Origin: Actinomycetota bacterium
GTDB lineage: Bacteria; Actinomycetota; Acidimicrobiia; Acidimicrobiales; Microtrichaceae
Direction: 5' to 3'
NCBI GenBank assembly: GCA_963169245.1
Contig: CAUJEC010000166.1
Span: forward strand, 1 to 39,684
DNA length: 39,684 bases
Position 1 is the first letter of the stretch. Every line of letters begins with the position of its first letter. Below the pieces are notes generated by a model that saw nothing but the letters and a program-made list of their open reading frames with translations, had not been told where the DNA came from and ran no database searches. Positions 23,966-31,872 of this stretch are shown here, piece after piece. The position numbers were made by a program, and so were the translations under genes.

Positions 23966-24025
23966 CCCCAGACCGGGGCCCTGACAAGTCGACGGCCGCC
24001 CCAAGCCACCCGGGCCGTCGACTTG
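23966..24025 (+). terminator. Strong double hairpin terminator after the PAS gene
   Basis: A first stem, CCCC-AGACC-GGGG, lies at 23966-23978. A second, 13 perfect pairs (CAAGTCGACGGCC at 23985-23997 with GGCCGTCGACTTG at 24013-24025), follows around a 15-base loop. GTTGATCCGTTTTAT comes next, giving a short T-run. It insulates the ClC gene that starts 29 bases later. Confidence 0.75.
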
Positions 24026-24053
24026 GTTGATCCGTTTTATATCGGGGTACGAT

Positions 24054-25316
24054 ATGTCTGTGCGTCCCCCACTCCGGCGTCAGGCCTTCTCTGACGCAGT
24101 AATCCACATTCGTTCGGGTCTTGGCCCTGCGGTCATCCTCGTAGGAATCATCGGCGGTCTCGTTGGTGCAGCGTACATAGCTGTCCTCCACCTGATGACC
24201 GAACTTATCGGACCGAAGCATCACTCCGAGTTGACAACCCTGTTCATCTTCATCGTCGTCGGTGCAGTCGTTGCGCTCATCACCAAGGTTGGTGGCGAAA
24301 CCGGCGATGTGGAACTGCTCGTGGGCAACATACATGTGCTGGGTGGCGCCGAGGATGTGAAGTCGCTTCGGTCGCTCATCCCCGCCTCCCTGCTGTGTAT
24401 CTCTTCCGGTGCCGGCATGGGACCCGAGGCTCCGATGACGCAGACCGCAGGAACCCTCGGCACTGTGATCGGCACCAAGCTGAATCGACCAATGACCGAC
24501 ATCCGCACCCTGACGATCACGGGAATGGCCGCCGGTCTCACAGTGCTCTTCGGCGCGCCGCTCGGCTCCGCCCTCTTCGCTCTCGAAATCCTCCACCGCC
24601 GTGGCCTCCAGTACTACGAAGCCCTGCTACCGGCGATCGTCGGATCACTGTGTGGACTTGGCGTCTACACCGCCATCGGCGACCTGGGGATCAAGCCGAT
24701 CTGGGAGTTTCCACCAGTTCCAACGCTGCACGCCCGCGACCTGACCGTCGCAGTGGTCCTGGGACTGGTCGGGGCCGCGGGGTCAATCATCTTTGCGAAG
24801 GTTGCTTCGACGATGTCCTGGATCTTCAGGAAGCTGCCCGCAAGTCCCCGTTACGTGGCTGGAGGCATAGCGCTCGGCCTGCTCGGATTTTGGTCGCCGT
24901 ACGCGCTGACGAACGGCAAGCTTCAGATCGAGGAGTTTCCGAACCTGAAGTTAACGGTCGGCGTGCTTGCGGTGGCAACTCTTGCAAAGCTGCTTGGCAC
25001 TACAGTCACCATGGCTTCGGGTTGGAAAGGCGGCTTCATCATTCCGTTGTTCTTCATGGGTGCGACTCTGGGGCAGATGTTCCACATCTGGTTTCCGGGC
25101 GTCCACGTTTCGATACTCATGGCGTGCCTGATGATCGCCCTGAACGTCGGCGTGACCAAGACCCCGTTGGGCACAACACTGGTCATCACCGAGATGACCG
25201 GGCTCACTCTCCTTCCTGTGACGATCATCGCTGCGGTTGTGGCCCTTGTCGCCACCAACTCAGTGAACATCATCGATACCCAACAGGCTCGCAACGCAAA
25301 GGCCGCGACCTCATGA
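24054..25316 (+). CDS. ClC-family chloride channel / transporter
   Basis: A 420-residue integral membrane protein with about ten to twelve hydrophobic segments. The gating-glutamate motif appears as GAGMGPEAPMTQTAG (E125), corresponding to GREGP in classical ClC proteins, and GWKGGFIIPLFFMGATLGQMF matches the GxFxP region. The N-terminal GSGIP selectivity motif is not recognisable (VGGETGDVELLVGN occupies the region). It therefore belongs to the divergent ClC-like branch; whether it is a channel or a Cl-/H+ exchanger is open. ATG 24054 is chosen with GGGG seven bases upstream; TTG 24027 would add nine residues. Its stop overlaps the MarR start (ATGA). Confidence 0.85.
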   Translation: MSVRPPLRRQAFSDAVIHIRSGLGPAVILVGIIGGLVGAAYIAVLHLMTELIGPKHHSELTTLFIFIVVGAVVALITKVGGETGDVELLVGNIHVLGGAEDVKSLRSLIPASLLCISSGAGMGPEAPMTQTAGTLGTVIGTKLNRPMTDIRTLTITGMAAGLTVLFGAPLGSALFALEILHRRGLQYYEALLPAIVGSLCGLGVYTAIGDLGIKPIWEFPPVPTLHARDLTVAVVLGLVGAAGSIIFAKVASTMSWIFRKLPASPRYVAGGIALGLLGFWSPYALTNGKLQIEEFPNLKLTVGVLAVATLAKLLGTTVTMASGWKGGFIIPLFFMGATLGQMFHIWFPGVHVSILMACLMIALNVGVTKTPLGTTLVITEMTGLTLLPVTIIAAVVALVATNSVNIIDTQQARNAKAATS

Positions 25317-25723
25317 GTTCGCGGCCACTCTCACCAGCGGACTATCGGACTCTCGCGCAGTTTCGATATGCGCTCCGGGTGTTCCAGCGTTTCTCCGAGG
25401 ACGCTGCCCGGTCCGCAGGGGTGACACCGTCTCAACACCAGTTGATGCTCGCAATCAAAGGGTGGGGCGGCAGCGAGGACCCGGCGGTAGGTGATCTGGC
25501 CGAGGTGCTCCAACTCAAGCATCACTCGGCGGTCGAATTGGTCCAGCGCGCTGCTCAGGCCGACCTGGTGATCGCCTCCACCGATCCAGATGATGCCCGA
25601 CGCCAACTGATCACCCTCACCGAGAAGGGTGAGGAGATTCTCGCCTCACTGTCGCTCACGCATCGTGATGAGCTTCGTCGGTTTCGCTCCGAGATGGCCG
25701 ACATCCTCGACGAACTCGGTTGA
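25313..25723 (+). CDS. MarR-family transcriptional regulator
   Basis: A 136-residue winged-helix dimeric regulator. YRTLAQFRYALRVFQRFSEDAARSAGVTPSQHQLMLAIKG forms the dimer helices. The helix-turn-helix is VGDLAEVLQLKHHSAVELVQRAAQADLV, and the wing ASTDPDDARRQLITLTEKGEEIL carries the conserved D-x-R type motif. It starts inside the last codons of the ClC gene (ATGA overlap), so the two are co-translated and it may control anion transport. Its inducing ligand is unknown. Confidence 0.9.
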   Translation: MSSRPLSPADYRTLAQFRYALRVFQRFSEDAARSAGVTPSQHQLMLAIKGWGGSEDPAVGDLAEVLQLKHHSAVELVQRAAQADLVIASTDPDDARRQLITLTEKGEEILASLSLTHRDELRRFRSEMADILDELG

Positions 25724-25781
25724 TTCACCCGGCAGGCTGAGTCGACCCAGCCGATGGCCGATGCCTGCTGGGCCGACACGA

Positions 25782-25808
25782 CCAGATGCCCCCACAAGGG
25801 GCCTCTGG
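25782..25808. terminator. Bidirectional hairpin between marR and the DUF488 gene
   Basis: CCAGA-T-GCCCC pairs with GGGGC-C-TCTGG (ten pairs with one internal mismatch) around the loop CACAA, in the 100-base gap of two converging genes. GC-rich, without a T-run; likely serves both transcripts. Confidence 0.65.
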
Positions 25809-25823
25809 CACTCAACCAAGGGC

Positions 25824-26180
25824 TCAGCTGATCAGATCGACCAGAACTGCGGCTTGGGATATGTCGAGTGCCTTGGAACCGGTCAGAAGCGTGAGTCGCG
25901 AGGTCAAGTTAAGTTCGCGGAGATGCGCGAGCGCTTCCGCCCCGGGCCCCTCGGCCAGTTCGGCTCTGTAACGTTCGCGGAACAACTGATACTTCTGTGG
26001 ATCATGGCCGTACCACTTCCGCAGTTCGGTGGAGGGGGCGACGTCCTTGCACCATTCGTCGAGATGGGCCCGCTCCTTTGAGATGCCGCGGGGCCACACT
26101 CGGTCCACCAGCACTCTCACCCCATCATCATCGCTCGAATCGTCGTAGATCCGCTTTGCGATGACCGGGTGGGAGGCCAT
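25824..26180 (-). CDS. DUF488 family protein
   Basis: A 118-residue soluble protein. It carries the DUF488 (YeaO-like) hallmarks: KRIYDDSSDDDGVRVLVDRVWPRGISKERAHLDEWCKDVAPS, ELRKWYGHDP, FRERYRAEL and LTLLTGSKALDISQAAVL. The biochemical role of the family is not established. The ATG at 26180 overlaps the sufT stop by one base (TGATG); an open frame further upstream lies inside sufT. Coupling to sufT makes it the last gene of the suf operon, hinting at a link to iron-sulfur or redox metabolism. That link is inference from position. Confidence 0.85.
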   Translation of the reverse strand: MASHPVIAKRIYDDSSDDDGVRVLVDRVWPRGISKERAHLDEWCKDVAPSTELRKWYGHDPQKYQLFRERYRAELAEGPGAEALAHLRELNLTSRLTLLTGSKALDISQAAVLVDLIS

Positions 26181-26734
26181 CAGAGCAGTCCCAACTCCAG
26201 CCGAGTGGCTTCCGACATGCGGCTCATGTCCCACGGAGGGTCGAAGACAAGGTTGACCTCGACGTCGTCAACACCAGGCACGCCACGGACCGCCCGCTCG
26301 GCATCACCACAGATGACGTCACCCATGCCGCAACCCGGAGCGGTCATCGTCATGTCGATCTCGATCACGCGTGATCCATCATCATCGGTGACCTCTTCCA
26401 GGCGATAGATCAGACCCAGTTCGACGATACTGATCGGGATCTCCGGGTCATAGACGGTCTGGAGCGCGTTGGTGACCTGATCCATCGAGAACGGACCTTT
26501 GCCGTGAAGGGCAACTGCTCGTTCTGGGATCTCGCGCTCAATCCCGATCGCATCGGTGTTCTCACCATCGATGCGCAACAGCACTCCGAATGGTGTTCGC
26601 ACGGTTACGCTGCCACCCAGATTCTGGACAATCGTCACCGTCTCACCTGCCGGAAGCGTGGTCGTCTCACCGTAGGGAACCGTGGTTGCCGGAATATCAC
26701 GTGAGACCTCGACAACCTCTCGGGTGGTGTTCAT
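26180..26734 (-). CDS. sufT: SufT-like MIP18/DUF59 iron-sulfur assembly protein
   Basis: A 184-residue protein. An N-terminal part (about 1-80) looks like the SufT extension: SRDIPATTVPYGETTTLPAGETVTIVQNLGGSVTVRTPFG. The MIP18/DUF59 domain follows, with VYDPEIPISIVELGLIYRLE, the conserved TMTAPGCGMGDVI and VNLVFDPPWDMSRMSEATRLELGLL. Such proteins help mature or hand over Fe-S clusters, particularly under high demand. The start at 26734 (MNTTREV) lies just after the sufD stop. Confidence 0.87.
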   Translation of the reverse strand: MNTTREVVEVSRDIPATTVPYGETTTLPAGETVTIVQNLGGSVTVRTPFGVLLRIDGENTDAIGIEREIPERAVALHGKGPFSMDQVTNALQTVYDPEIPISIVELGLIYRLEEVTDDDGSRVIEIDMTMTAPGCGMGDVICGDAERAVRGVPGVDDVEVNLVFDPPWDMSRMSEATRLELGLL

Positions 26735-26736
26735 GG

Positions 26737-28080
26737 TCAAAGCTCGCCTCCGAGTTCGGCGGTGAATCGGGAACGGACCTGGTCCTTGACAAGTCTCATC
26801 ACATGATGGCGGATCGACTCCGACCGAACCTTGTCGACCACCTCGTTGATGAAACCGCCAACGAGAATCGCTCGGGCATCATCTAGAGGAATCCCCCTCG
26901 AACGCAGATAGAACATCGACTCCGGGTCGAGCTGGCCGATCGCCGAGCCGTGCGTACAGGAGACATCGTCGGCAAAGATCTCGAGCCATGGACGTGAATC
27001 GGACTGGGCCACCGGATCCAACAGAAGTGACTTGTTGGACTGGTGAGCGTCGGTCCCTACGGTTCCGTGGTCGACGATGATGTGACCACTGAAAGAACCC
27101 CTGGCGTGATCGTCGATGACACCCTTGTAGATCTGACTGCTCGAGCCATGATGTCCGGCATGTTCGACCGTGACGACGTTGTCTATGTGTTGTGATCCCC
27201 TGGGCAGGTAGAGACCGAAGAGGTCGGTCGATGTCCTGTCACCCTCGGCGATCACATCGATCGAATTCCGACCGATACTGGAACCGAACATGAAGGCGCC
27301 GGCCTCCAGCGAGGAACCACGCCGTTGGGTCACCGCGACGTGCGACAGGTGGACCGAGCCAGTGGCCTGTGACTGGAGCTTGTAGTGACGCAGCATGCCG
27401 TCGGCCTCGATGACCACCGTCGTCAGCGCATTGGTGAAGGTGCTTCCGGCAGCGACGAAGCTCTCGATGACACTCAGTTGGGCATTGACCCCGACATGGA
27501 TATTGATGTGAGGCTGAACCAGGAGCGCGTCGGAGGACCCACTCCAGAGGTGAACGACATGGACTGGGCGTTCAACAGCTCTACCGTCACCGGCGACCAC
27601 AACAACCCCAGCGGAACCGAGTCCACGGTTGAGCATCTCGAACCCATCGACGCGACTCCGAACAGCGCTGCTCGGATCGGACGACGTCTCCGTCAGGTCG
27701 ATAGCCGTCGTACCAACAGACCCGATGGTCAGGCCATCAGCTTCGGCATCATCGGAGAGATCCTCGCGGTAGACGCCATCCACAAGGACGATCCTGATCT
27801 CGGATTCGACGGAATTGATCGATCCGAGAGCGGCCTCGATGGCCGACGGGTCGACGGCGAGTCCATCGTCGTCGGAGGCGATCCGATCGAGTGGCCGTGC
27901 CAGAAGATCCTTCAGCGGCGAGTACTTCCACGCTTCGTCATGACGGGTGGGCAGCCCATTGGCGCCCAGCCACTCGAGGTAACGCTCACGACCGGAATCG
28001 GACACGTTGCCACCGTTGCGCGAACTCACCGATGAGTGCCCGTCAAGGCTCTCGACGATCGTCGCAGGAGACAGGCTCAC
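26737..28080 (-). CDS. sufD: Fe-S cluster assembly protein SufD
   Basis: A 447-residue scaffold subunit of SufBCD. The N-terminus has the SufD-type WLGANGLPTRHDEAWKYSPLKDLL. A beta-helix core follows (HYKLQSQATGSVHLSHVAV, YKGVIDDHARGSFSGHIIV), then HQSNKSLLLDPVAQSDSRPWLEIFADDVSCTHGSAIGQLDPESMFYLRSRGIPLDDARAILVGGFI; the His in CTHGSAIG corresponds to the functional SufD histidine. The start overlaps the sufC stop (ATGA). Confidence 0.92.
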   Translation of the reverse strand: MSLSPATIVESLDGHSSVSSRNGGNVSDSGRERYLEWLGANGLPTRHDEAWKYSPLKDLLARPLDRIASDDDGLAVDPSAIEAALGSINSVESEIRIVLVDGVYREDLSDDAEADGLTIGSVGTTAIDLTETSSDPSSAVRSRVDGFEMLNRGLGSAGVVVVAGDGRAVERPVHVVHLWSGSSDALLVQPHINIHVGVNAQLSVIESFVAAGSTFTNALTTVVIEADGMLRHYKLQSQATGSVHLSHVAVTQRRGSSLEAGAFMFGSSIGRNSIDVIAEGDRTSTDLFGLYLPRGSQHIDNVVTVEHAGHHGSSSQIYKGVIDDHARGSFSGHIIVDHGTVGTDAHQSNKSLLLDPVAQSDSRPWLEIFADDVSCTHGSAIGQLDPESMFYLRSRGIPLDDARAILVGGFINEVVDKVRSESIRHHVMRLVKDQVRSRFTAELGGEL

Positions 28081-28847
28081 TTGGATGCTCCTCCGCCAGT
28101 TCCAGACAACGATGCCTCGGTCCCGCGGTAGCCCTCCTCCTCGAGTTCATACGCTAGAGATGCATCGCCGGTGCGGATGATCCGACCCTGACTGAGGACG
28201 TGGACGTAGTCGGGGACTACGTATTCGAGCAGTCTCGGGTAGTGCGTAATGATGAGCATCGACCGCTCGGGGGACCGGAGCCTCTGGATGCCACCGGCAA
28301 CGAGTCGAAGGGCGTCGATATCGAGTCCCGAGTCGGTCTCATCCAGGATCGCCAACTTCGGCTGCAGCATCGCCATCTGCAGAACTTCGTTTCGCTTCTT
28401 CTCACCACCGGAGAAGCCGTCGTTGACCGAGCGGCTGAGCATTCCCGGGTCCATGTCGAGTTCGGCCATATGTTGTTTGACCGAACCGAGGAACGTCACG
28501 GCATCGACTTCGGGCTCGCCACGCTCGCGGCGCACCGCGTTGACCGCTGTGCGCAGAAAGTACATGTTTCCCACCCCGGGGATCTCCACCGGGTATTGGA
28601 ACGCCAAGAAGATGCCCTTGGCGGCACGCTCCTCTGGAGCCATCTCGAGCAGGTCCTCGTCCTCGAAGGTCACCTTGCCCGAGATGTCGTATCCGTCTCG
28701 TCCGGTCAGCACCGACGACAGCGTGCTCTTGCCCGCTCCGTTGGGCCCCATGATGGCGTGCACCTCGCCCGCGTTGATCTCCAGATCGAGTCCCTGGAGA
28801 ATCTCGCGCCCATCGATAGTCGCCCTCAGATCTTCAATGCGCAGCAT
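28077..28847 (-). CDS. sufC: Fe-S cluster assembly ATPase SufC
   Basis: A 256-residue ABC-type ATPase that drives SufBCD. It has Walker A GPNGAGKSTLSSVL, the SufC-specific FLAFQYPVEIPGVGN and FSGGEKKRNEVLQMAML signature, Walker B LAILDETDSGLDIDALR and ITHYPRLLEYVVPDYVHVLSQGRI. The Gly/Ala/Ser-rich C-terminus is short. ATG 28847 overlaps the sufB stop by one base (TGATG). Confidence 0.94.
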   Translation of the reverse strand: MLRIEDLRATIDGREILQGLDLEINAGEVHAIMGPNGAGKSTLSSVLTGRDGYDISGKVTFEDEDLLEMAPEERAAKGIFLAFQYPVEIPGVGNMYFLRTAVNAVRRERGEPEVDAVTFLGSVKQHMAELDMDPGMLSRSVNDGFSGGEKKRNEVLQMAMLQPKLAILDETDSGLDIDALRLVAGGIQRLRSPERSMLIITHYPRLLEYVVPDYVHVLSQGRIIRTGDASLAYELEEEGYRGTEASLSGTGGGASK

Positions 28848-30367
28848 CAGCCGACGCTCCCTTCGAGGCTGACCCGCATCAGGGCCTGCGCCTCAACTGC
28901 AAACTCCATTGGGAGTTCATCGAACACGTCACGACAGAAACCGTTCACAATCATCGAGGTCGCGTCCTCCTCGTTCATACCGCGCTGACGGCAGTAGAAC
29001 AGTTGGTCGTCACTGATCTTCGATGTGGAGGCCTCGTGCTCGACCTCGGAACTGTCGTTTTTCACCTCTATGTATGGGAAGGTGTGAGCGCCACAGTCAG
29101 AACCGATGAGGAGTGAGTCGCACTGAGTGTGATTCCGCGACCCGGTGGCGGAGCGCATCATCTTCACCTGCCCGCGGTAGGTCTGTTGCGCCTTGCCTGC
29201 CGAGATGCCCTTGGAGACGATCGTCGACGAGGTGTTCTTACCGATGTGGACCATCTTCGTTCCGGTATCGGCCTGCTGATAGTGAGTGGTCACCGCGACC
29301 GAGTAGAACTCACCAACCGAATCGTCGCCCTGCAGGACGACACTCGGGTACTTCCAGGTGATGGCGGACCCGGTCTCGACTTGGGTCCAGGAGATCTTGG
29401 AACGGTGACCGGCGCACTTTCCACGCTTGGTCACGAAGTTGTAGATACCGCCGACGCCGTTCTCGTCGCCCGGGTACCAGTTCTGTACCGTGGAATATTT
29501 GATGTTTGCGTCGTCGAGCGCGATCAGTTCCACAACTGCCGCGTGGAGTTGGTTCTCGTCTCGCATGGGCGCCGTGCAGCCCTCCAGATACGAGACGGTT
29601 GCGCCCTTCTCGGCGATGATCAGGGTCCGCTCGAACTGTCCGGTCTCCGCGGCGTTCATCCGGAAATAGGTCGAGAGTTCCATCGGGCAGCGAACACCTT
29701 CGGGAACGAACACGAACGAACCGTCGGAGAACACAGCCGAGTTGAGCGCTGCGAAGAAGTTGTCCCTGGGAGGGACAACTGTCCCGAGATACTGACGAAC
29801 CAGTTCGGGATGCGTACGGACCGCCTCCGAAAACGAACAGAAGACGACGCCCGCCTCGGCGAGCTTCGTCTTGAATGTCGTTGCGACCGAAACCGAATCG
29901 ACGATCGCGTCGACGGCCACGCCGGAGAGACGTTCCTGTTCGGCCAGCGAAATGCCGAGCTTGTCGAACATCTCTCGTGTCTTAGGGTCGATCTCGTCGA
30001 GGCTCTTAGGTGCAGGGCCCTTCTTCTTGGGGCCGGCCCAATAGCTGATGTCCTGATAGTCGATCTTGGGGAAGCTGACGTTCTGCCAATGGGGCTCGGT
30101 CATCGTCATGAAATGACGGAATGCGTTGAGTCTCCATTCAAGTAGCCACTCGGGCTCATCTTTTTTGGCGGAGATGAACCTGACGACGTCCTCGTTGAGT
30201 CCCTTGGGCAGGATCTCCTGATCAAGATCCGAGACGAACCCGTACTGATAATCGCGTTCTATGAACTCACGAATCTCTTCGTTCCCCTGACCCTCGGAAT
30301 CGGCGTTGGTCTCCGATGCCGGTGGCTCGAGGGTGTCGATCTCCGTTGGTGATTCCACAGTGCTCAT
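28847..30367 (-). CDS. sufB: Fe-S cluster assembly protein SufB
   Basis: A 506-residue scaffold protein. Characteristic parts are [91 protein letters not shown] and [40 protein letters not shown]; the Cys in LFYCRQRG lies near the position used for cluster assembly. An acidic N-terminus of about 35 residues precedes the core. No strong Shine-Dalgarno is visible, and a 102-base gap with a hairpin separates it from the ferredoxin gene. Confidence 0.94.
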   Translation of the reverse strand: MSTVESPTEIDTLEPPASETNADSEGQGNEEIREFIERDYQYGFVSDLDQEILPKGLNEDVVRFISAKKDEPEWLLEWRLNAFRHFMTMTEPHWQNVSFPKIDYQDISYWAGPKKKGPAPKSLDEIDPKTREMFDKLGISLAEQERLSGVAVDAIVDSVSVATTFKTKLAEAGVVFCSFSEAVRTHPELVRQYLGTVVPPRDNFFAALNSAVFSDGSFVFVPEGVRCPMELSTYFRMNAAETGQFERTLIIAEKGATVSYLEGCTAPMRDENQLHAAVVELIALDDANIKYSTVQNWYPGDENGVGGIYNFVTKRGKCAGHRSKISWTQVETGSAITWKYPSVVLQGDDSVGEFYSVAVTTHYQQADTGTKMVHIGKNTSSTIVSKGISAGKAQQTYRGQVKMMRSATGSRNHTQCDSLLIGSDCGAHTFPYIEVKNDSSEVEHEASTSKISDDQLFYCRQRGMNEEDATSMIVNGFCRDVFDELPMEFAVEAQALMRVSLEGSVG

Positions 30368-30447
30368 ATCAGTAGGGGTTCAGTCTCGATGTACCCGAGA
30401 GCGCTCATCGATCTCGGCGTCGTCCTCCAAGAGGAAATATGTGGGTT

Positions 30448-30462
30448 GGCCGCCCAGCGGCC
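30448..30462 (-). terminator. GC hairpin between ferredoxin and sufB
   Basis: GGCCG and CGGCC flank a five-base loop, starting just after the ferredoxin stop. It may partly terminate or stabilise the ferredoxin message ahead of sufBCD. The remainder of 30368-30469 shows no second promoter I can defend. Confidence 0.4.
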
Positions 30463-30469
30463 GAGTGCA

Positions 30470-30733
30470 TCAGTCCACTTCGATGAAGATGCACTCACCC
30501 GGGCACTCTTCGGCGGCCTCGATGACCGCTTCGAGCAGTGAGTCGGGGATGCGAGCCATTCCTTCGGCGCCGGCCGGGTTGGTCTTGCCGTCGAAGAGCT
30601 TCTCCTCGCCGAAATGCGCCGCAACTTCCTTGACGTAGTAGAGGCCATCATCCTGGCCCCAGAACACGTCGGGTGCGATCTCGGCGCAGAGGCCGTCACC
30701 GGTGCACAGATCCTGATCGATCCAAACCTTCAT
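30470..30733 (-). CDS. Small single-cluster ferredoxin
   Basis: An 87-residue ferredoxin. MKVWIDQDLCTGDGLC gives C10 and C16 with Asp13 where a second Cys stands in 4Fe-4S ferredoxins; C77 lies in EECPGEC, with an extra C81. This is the pattern of a [3Fe-4S] ferredoxin or an Asp-ligated [4Fe-4S] form like that of Pyrococcus. A 25-residue insertion separates the halves. AGGAGG lies nine bases upstream of the start. It leads the suf gene run and is divergent from globin 1, with a 22-bp dyad-containing element between them. Confidence 0.9.
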   Translation of the reverse strand: MKVWIDQDLCTGDGLCAEIAPDVFWGQDDGLYYVKEVAAHFGEEKLFDGKTNPAGAEGMARIPDSLLEAVIEAAEECPGECIFIEVD

Positions 30734-30823
30734 CTGGGGCTGTCCTCCTTGGACTGGGCCTAGCCAACCTCCCTTGGAAGCGGGTGGTTGGGTGGGCCTG
30801 AGGTAGTTTACTTGGTGGTTTCT

Positions 30824-30845
30824 ATTTTCTCTAGTTTAGACTAGA
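30824..30845. promoter_or_regulatory. Putative SufR-type operator, ferredoxin/globin-1 intergenic region
   Basis: The core dyad TCTAGT-TTAG-ACTAGA (30830-30845) is preceded by ATTTTC. The 22-base unit matches 17 of 22 bases of the unit before the SufR-like gene (32592-32613, opposite orientation), including an identical ATTTTCTCTAG and CTAGA. It lies about 91 bases upstream of the ferredoxin start and 76 bases upstream of globin 1, so it could serve both. The region is AT-rich compared with its surroundings. Confidence 0.7.
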
Positions 30846-30921
30846 ACTATTCACCGCTCCCCTCAAGACACCTACGTCACAGATGGATCGAGCGCAGTTG
30901 AGAGCCCTGATGGAGAACAAA

Positions 30922-31359
30922 ATGAGTAGCGGCACCAAGTTACCGCCCCCGTCGAAAGATCTCGATACGCCGGACGATGTAGCTGAGTTGGTCCGGCGCT
31001 TCTACGCAGATGTAGCCCAGGATGATCTGCTCGGGCCGATGTTCAACGACGTCGCACAGGTCGACTGGGCGGAGCACCTACCCAAGCTGACCGCCTTCTG
31101 GTGTCGAATCCTCTTCGGCATGCACGGATACGCCGGAAACCCATTCCGAGCCCACATCGAGGTCCACGCCCAGGAGCCGTTCACCCCGGAGCATTTCACC
31201 CGGTGGCTGAACCTGTTCCACGACCATGTTCAGGCCGGATGGGCCGGACCCTACGCCGATCACATTCTTGCCATGGCAAGGAACGTGGCCCGCGTGCACA
31301 GCAACCAAATCCTGGGAGAGCCAGTGTACTACGCGGAGCCCGAACTCAGTCAGTACTGA
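30922..31359 (+). CDS. Group III truncated hemoglobin (globin 1)
   Basis: A 145-residue heme protein. The Tyr of the B helix is Y28 (VRRFYADV). PMFNDVAQVDWAEHLPKLTAFWCRILFG is the trHb3 signature region. H78 and H82 (RAHIEVH) contain the proximal heme His, and W95 follows in FTPEHFTRWLNLFHDH. Such globins bind O2 and NO, and some protect cells from nitrosative stress. ATG 30922 is chosen because GGAG lies six bases upstream; in-frame starts at 30883 and 30913 would add up to 13 residues. It is divergent from ferredoxin-suf and convergent with globin 2, with 59 bases between stops. Confidence 0.87.
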   Translation: MSSGTKLPPPSKDLDTPDDVAELVRRFYADVAQDDLLGPMFNDVAQVDWAEHLPKLTAFWCRILFGMHGYAGNPFRAHIEVHAQEPFTPEHFTRWLNLFHDHVQAGWAGPYADHILAMARNVARVHSNQILGEPVYYAEPELSQY

Positions 31360-31418
31360 GCCCAGCGAAGCCAGCACTGAGCGCAGCCGACGCAGGTGGC
31401 CTCAACCAGCTCGACCCT

Positions 31419-31871
31419 TCACACGGCGTCGACCCCGCTGGTTTCGAGTTCGCCCCAACCGGACACGACTGCGGGGTCCCATTCCGACCCGAGCAGTCGA
31501 CGGGACATGACTCTGGCCATGTTGGCAGCGTGACTCTTCGCCTTCTCCGCATGAGGGCCCTGCCATCTGGCATTCACGCAGCCGACCCACATGGTGAACC
31601 AGCGCTCGAAATGTTCGAGCGTGAAACTCTCGATGCCATGCACCTCCTCATGCGCCACGAGCATCATCCCGTCATATCCCGGCTGACGCAGCAGCACGCC
31701 ACACCAGTAGTCGATGAGCCTGGGGATGTGCGAGTTCCAGTCCACTTGAGCGACGTCCTCGAACACATAGTCGAGAAACTCATCGAAGACGATCTCACGG
31801 TAGAAGTAGACGACCAGATCATGTATCTCGTTTCGAGTGTCGAGGTCGGACAACTCCTGCGTCTTGATCAT
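31419..31871 (-). CDS. Group III truncated hemoglobin (globin 2)
   Basis: A 150-residue paralogue of globin 1. Y24 (VYFYREI), VFEDVAQVDWNSHIPRLIDYWCGVLL, H74 and H78 (VAHEEVH), and W91 in FTLEHFERWFTMW align residue for residue with globin 1. The C-terminus is longer and different. The start at 31871 (MIKTQELSD) lies two bases after the SufR-like stop, with AAGGAAGG as Shine-Dalgarno, so globin 2 is co-transcribed with the regulator. A longer open frame upstream lies inside the regulator gene. Confidence 0.87.
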   Translation of the reverse strand: MIKTQELSDLDTRNEIHDLVVYFYREIVFDEFLDYVFEDVAQVDWNSHIPRLIDYWCGVLLRQPGYDGMMLVAHEEVHGIESFTLEHFERWFTMWVGCVNARWQGPHAEKAKSHAANMARVMSRRLLGSEWDPAVVSGWGELETSGVDAV

Positions 31872-31872
31872 C

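Noticed and set aside
24395-25312. Plus-strand open frame joined to the MarR gene upstream of its ATG
   Set aside because: This part overlaps the ClC gene in another frame and is Arg/His-rich nonsense; only the MarR part from 25313 is real.
29129-30145. 338-codon plus-strand open frame opposite sufB
   Set aside because: Antisense to the strongly conserved SufB; composition is shadow-like (Arg/His/Leu/Asp).
31360-31418. Terminator between the two converging globins
   Set aside because: Only weak, interrupted pairing and an imperfect 16-base direct repeat (CAGTACTGAGCCCAGC-like) are visible; no convincing hairpin.
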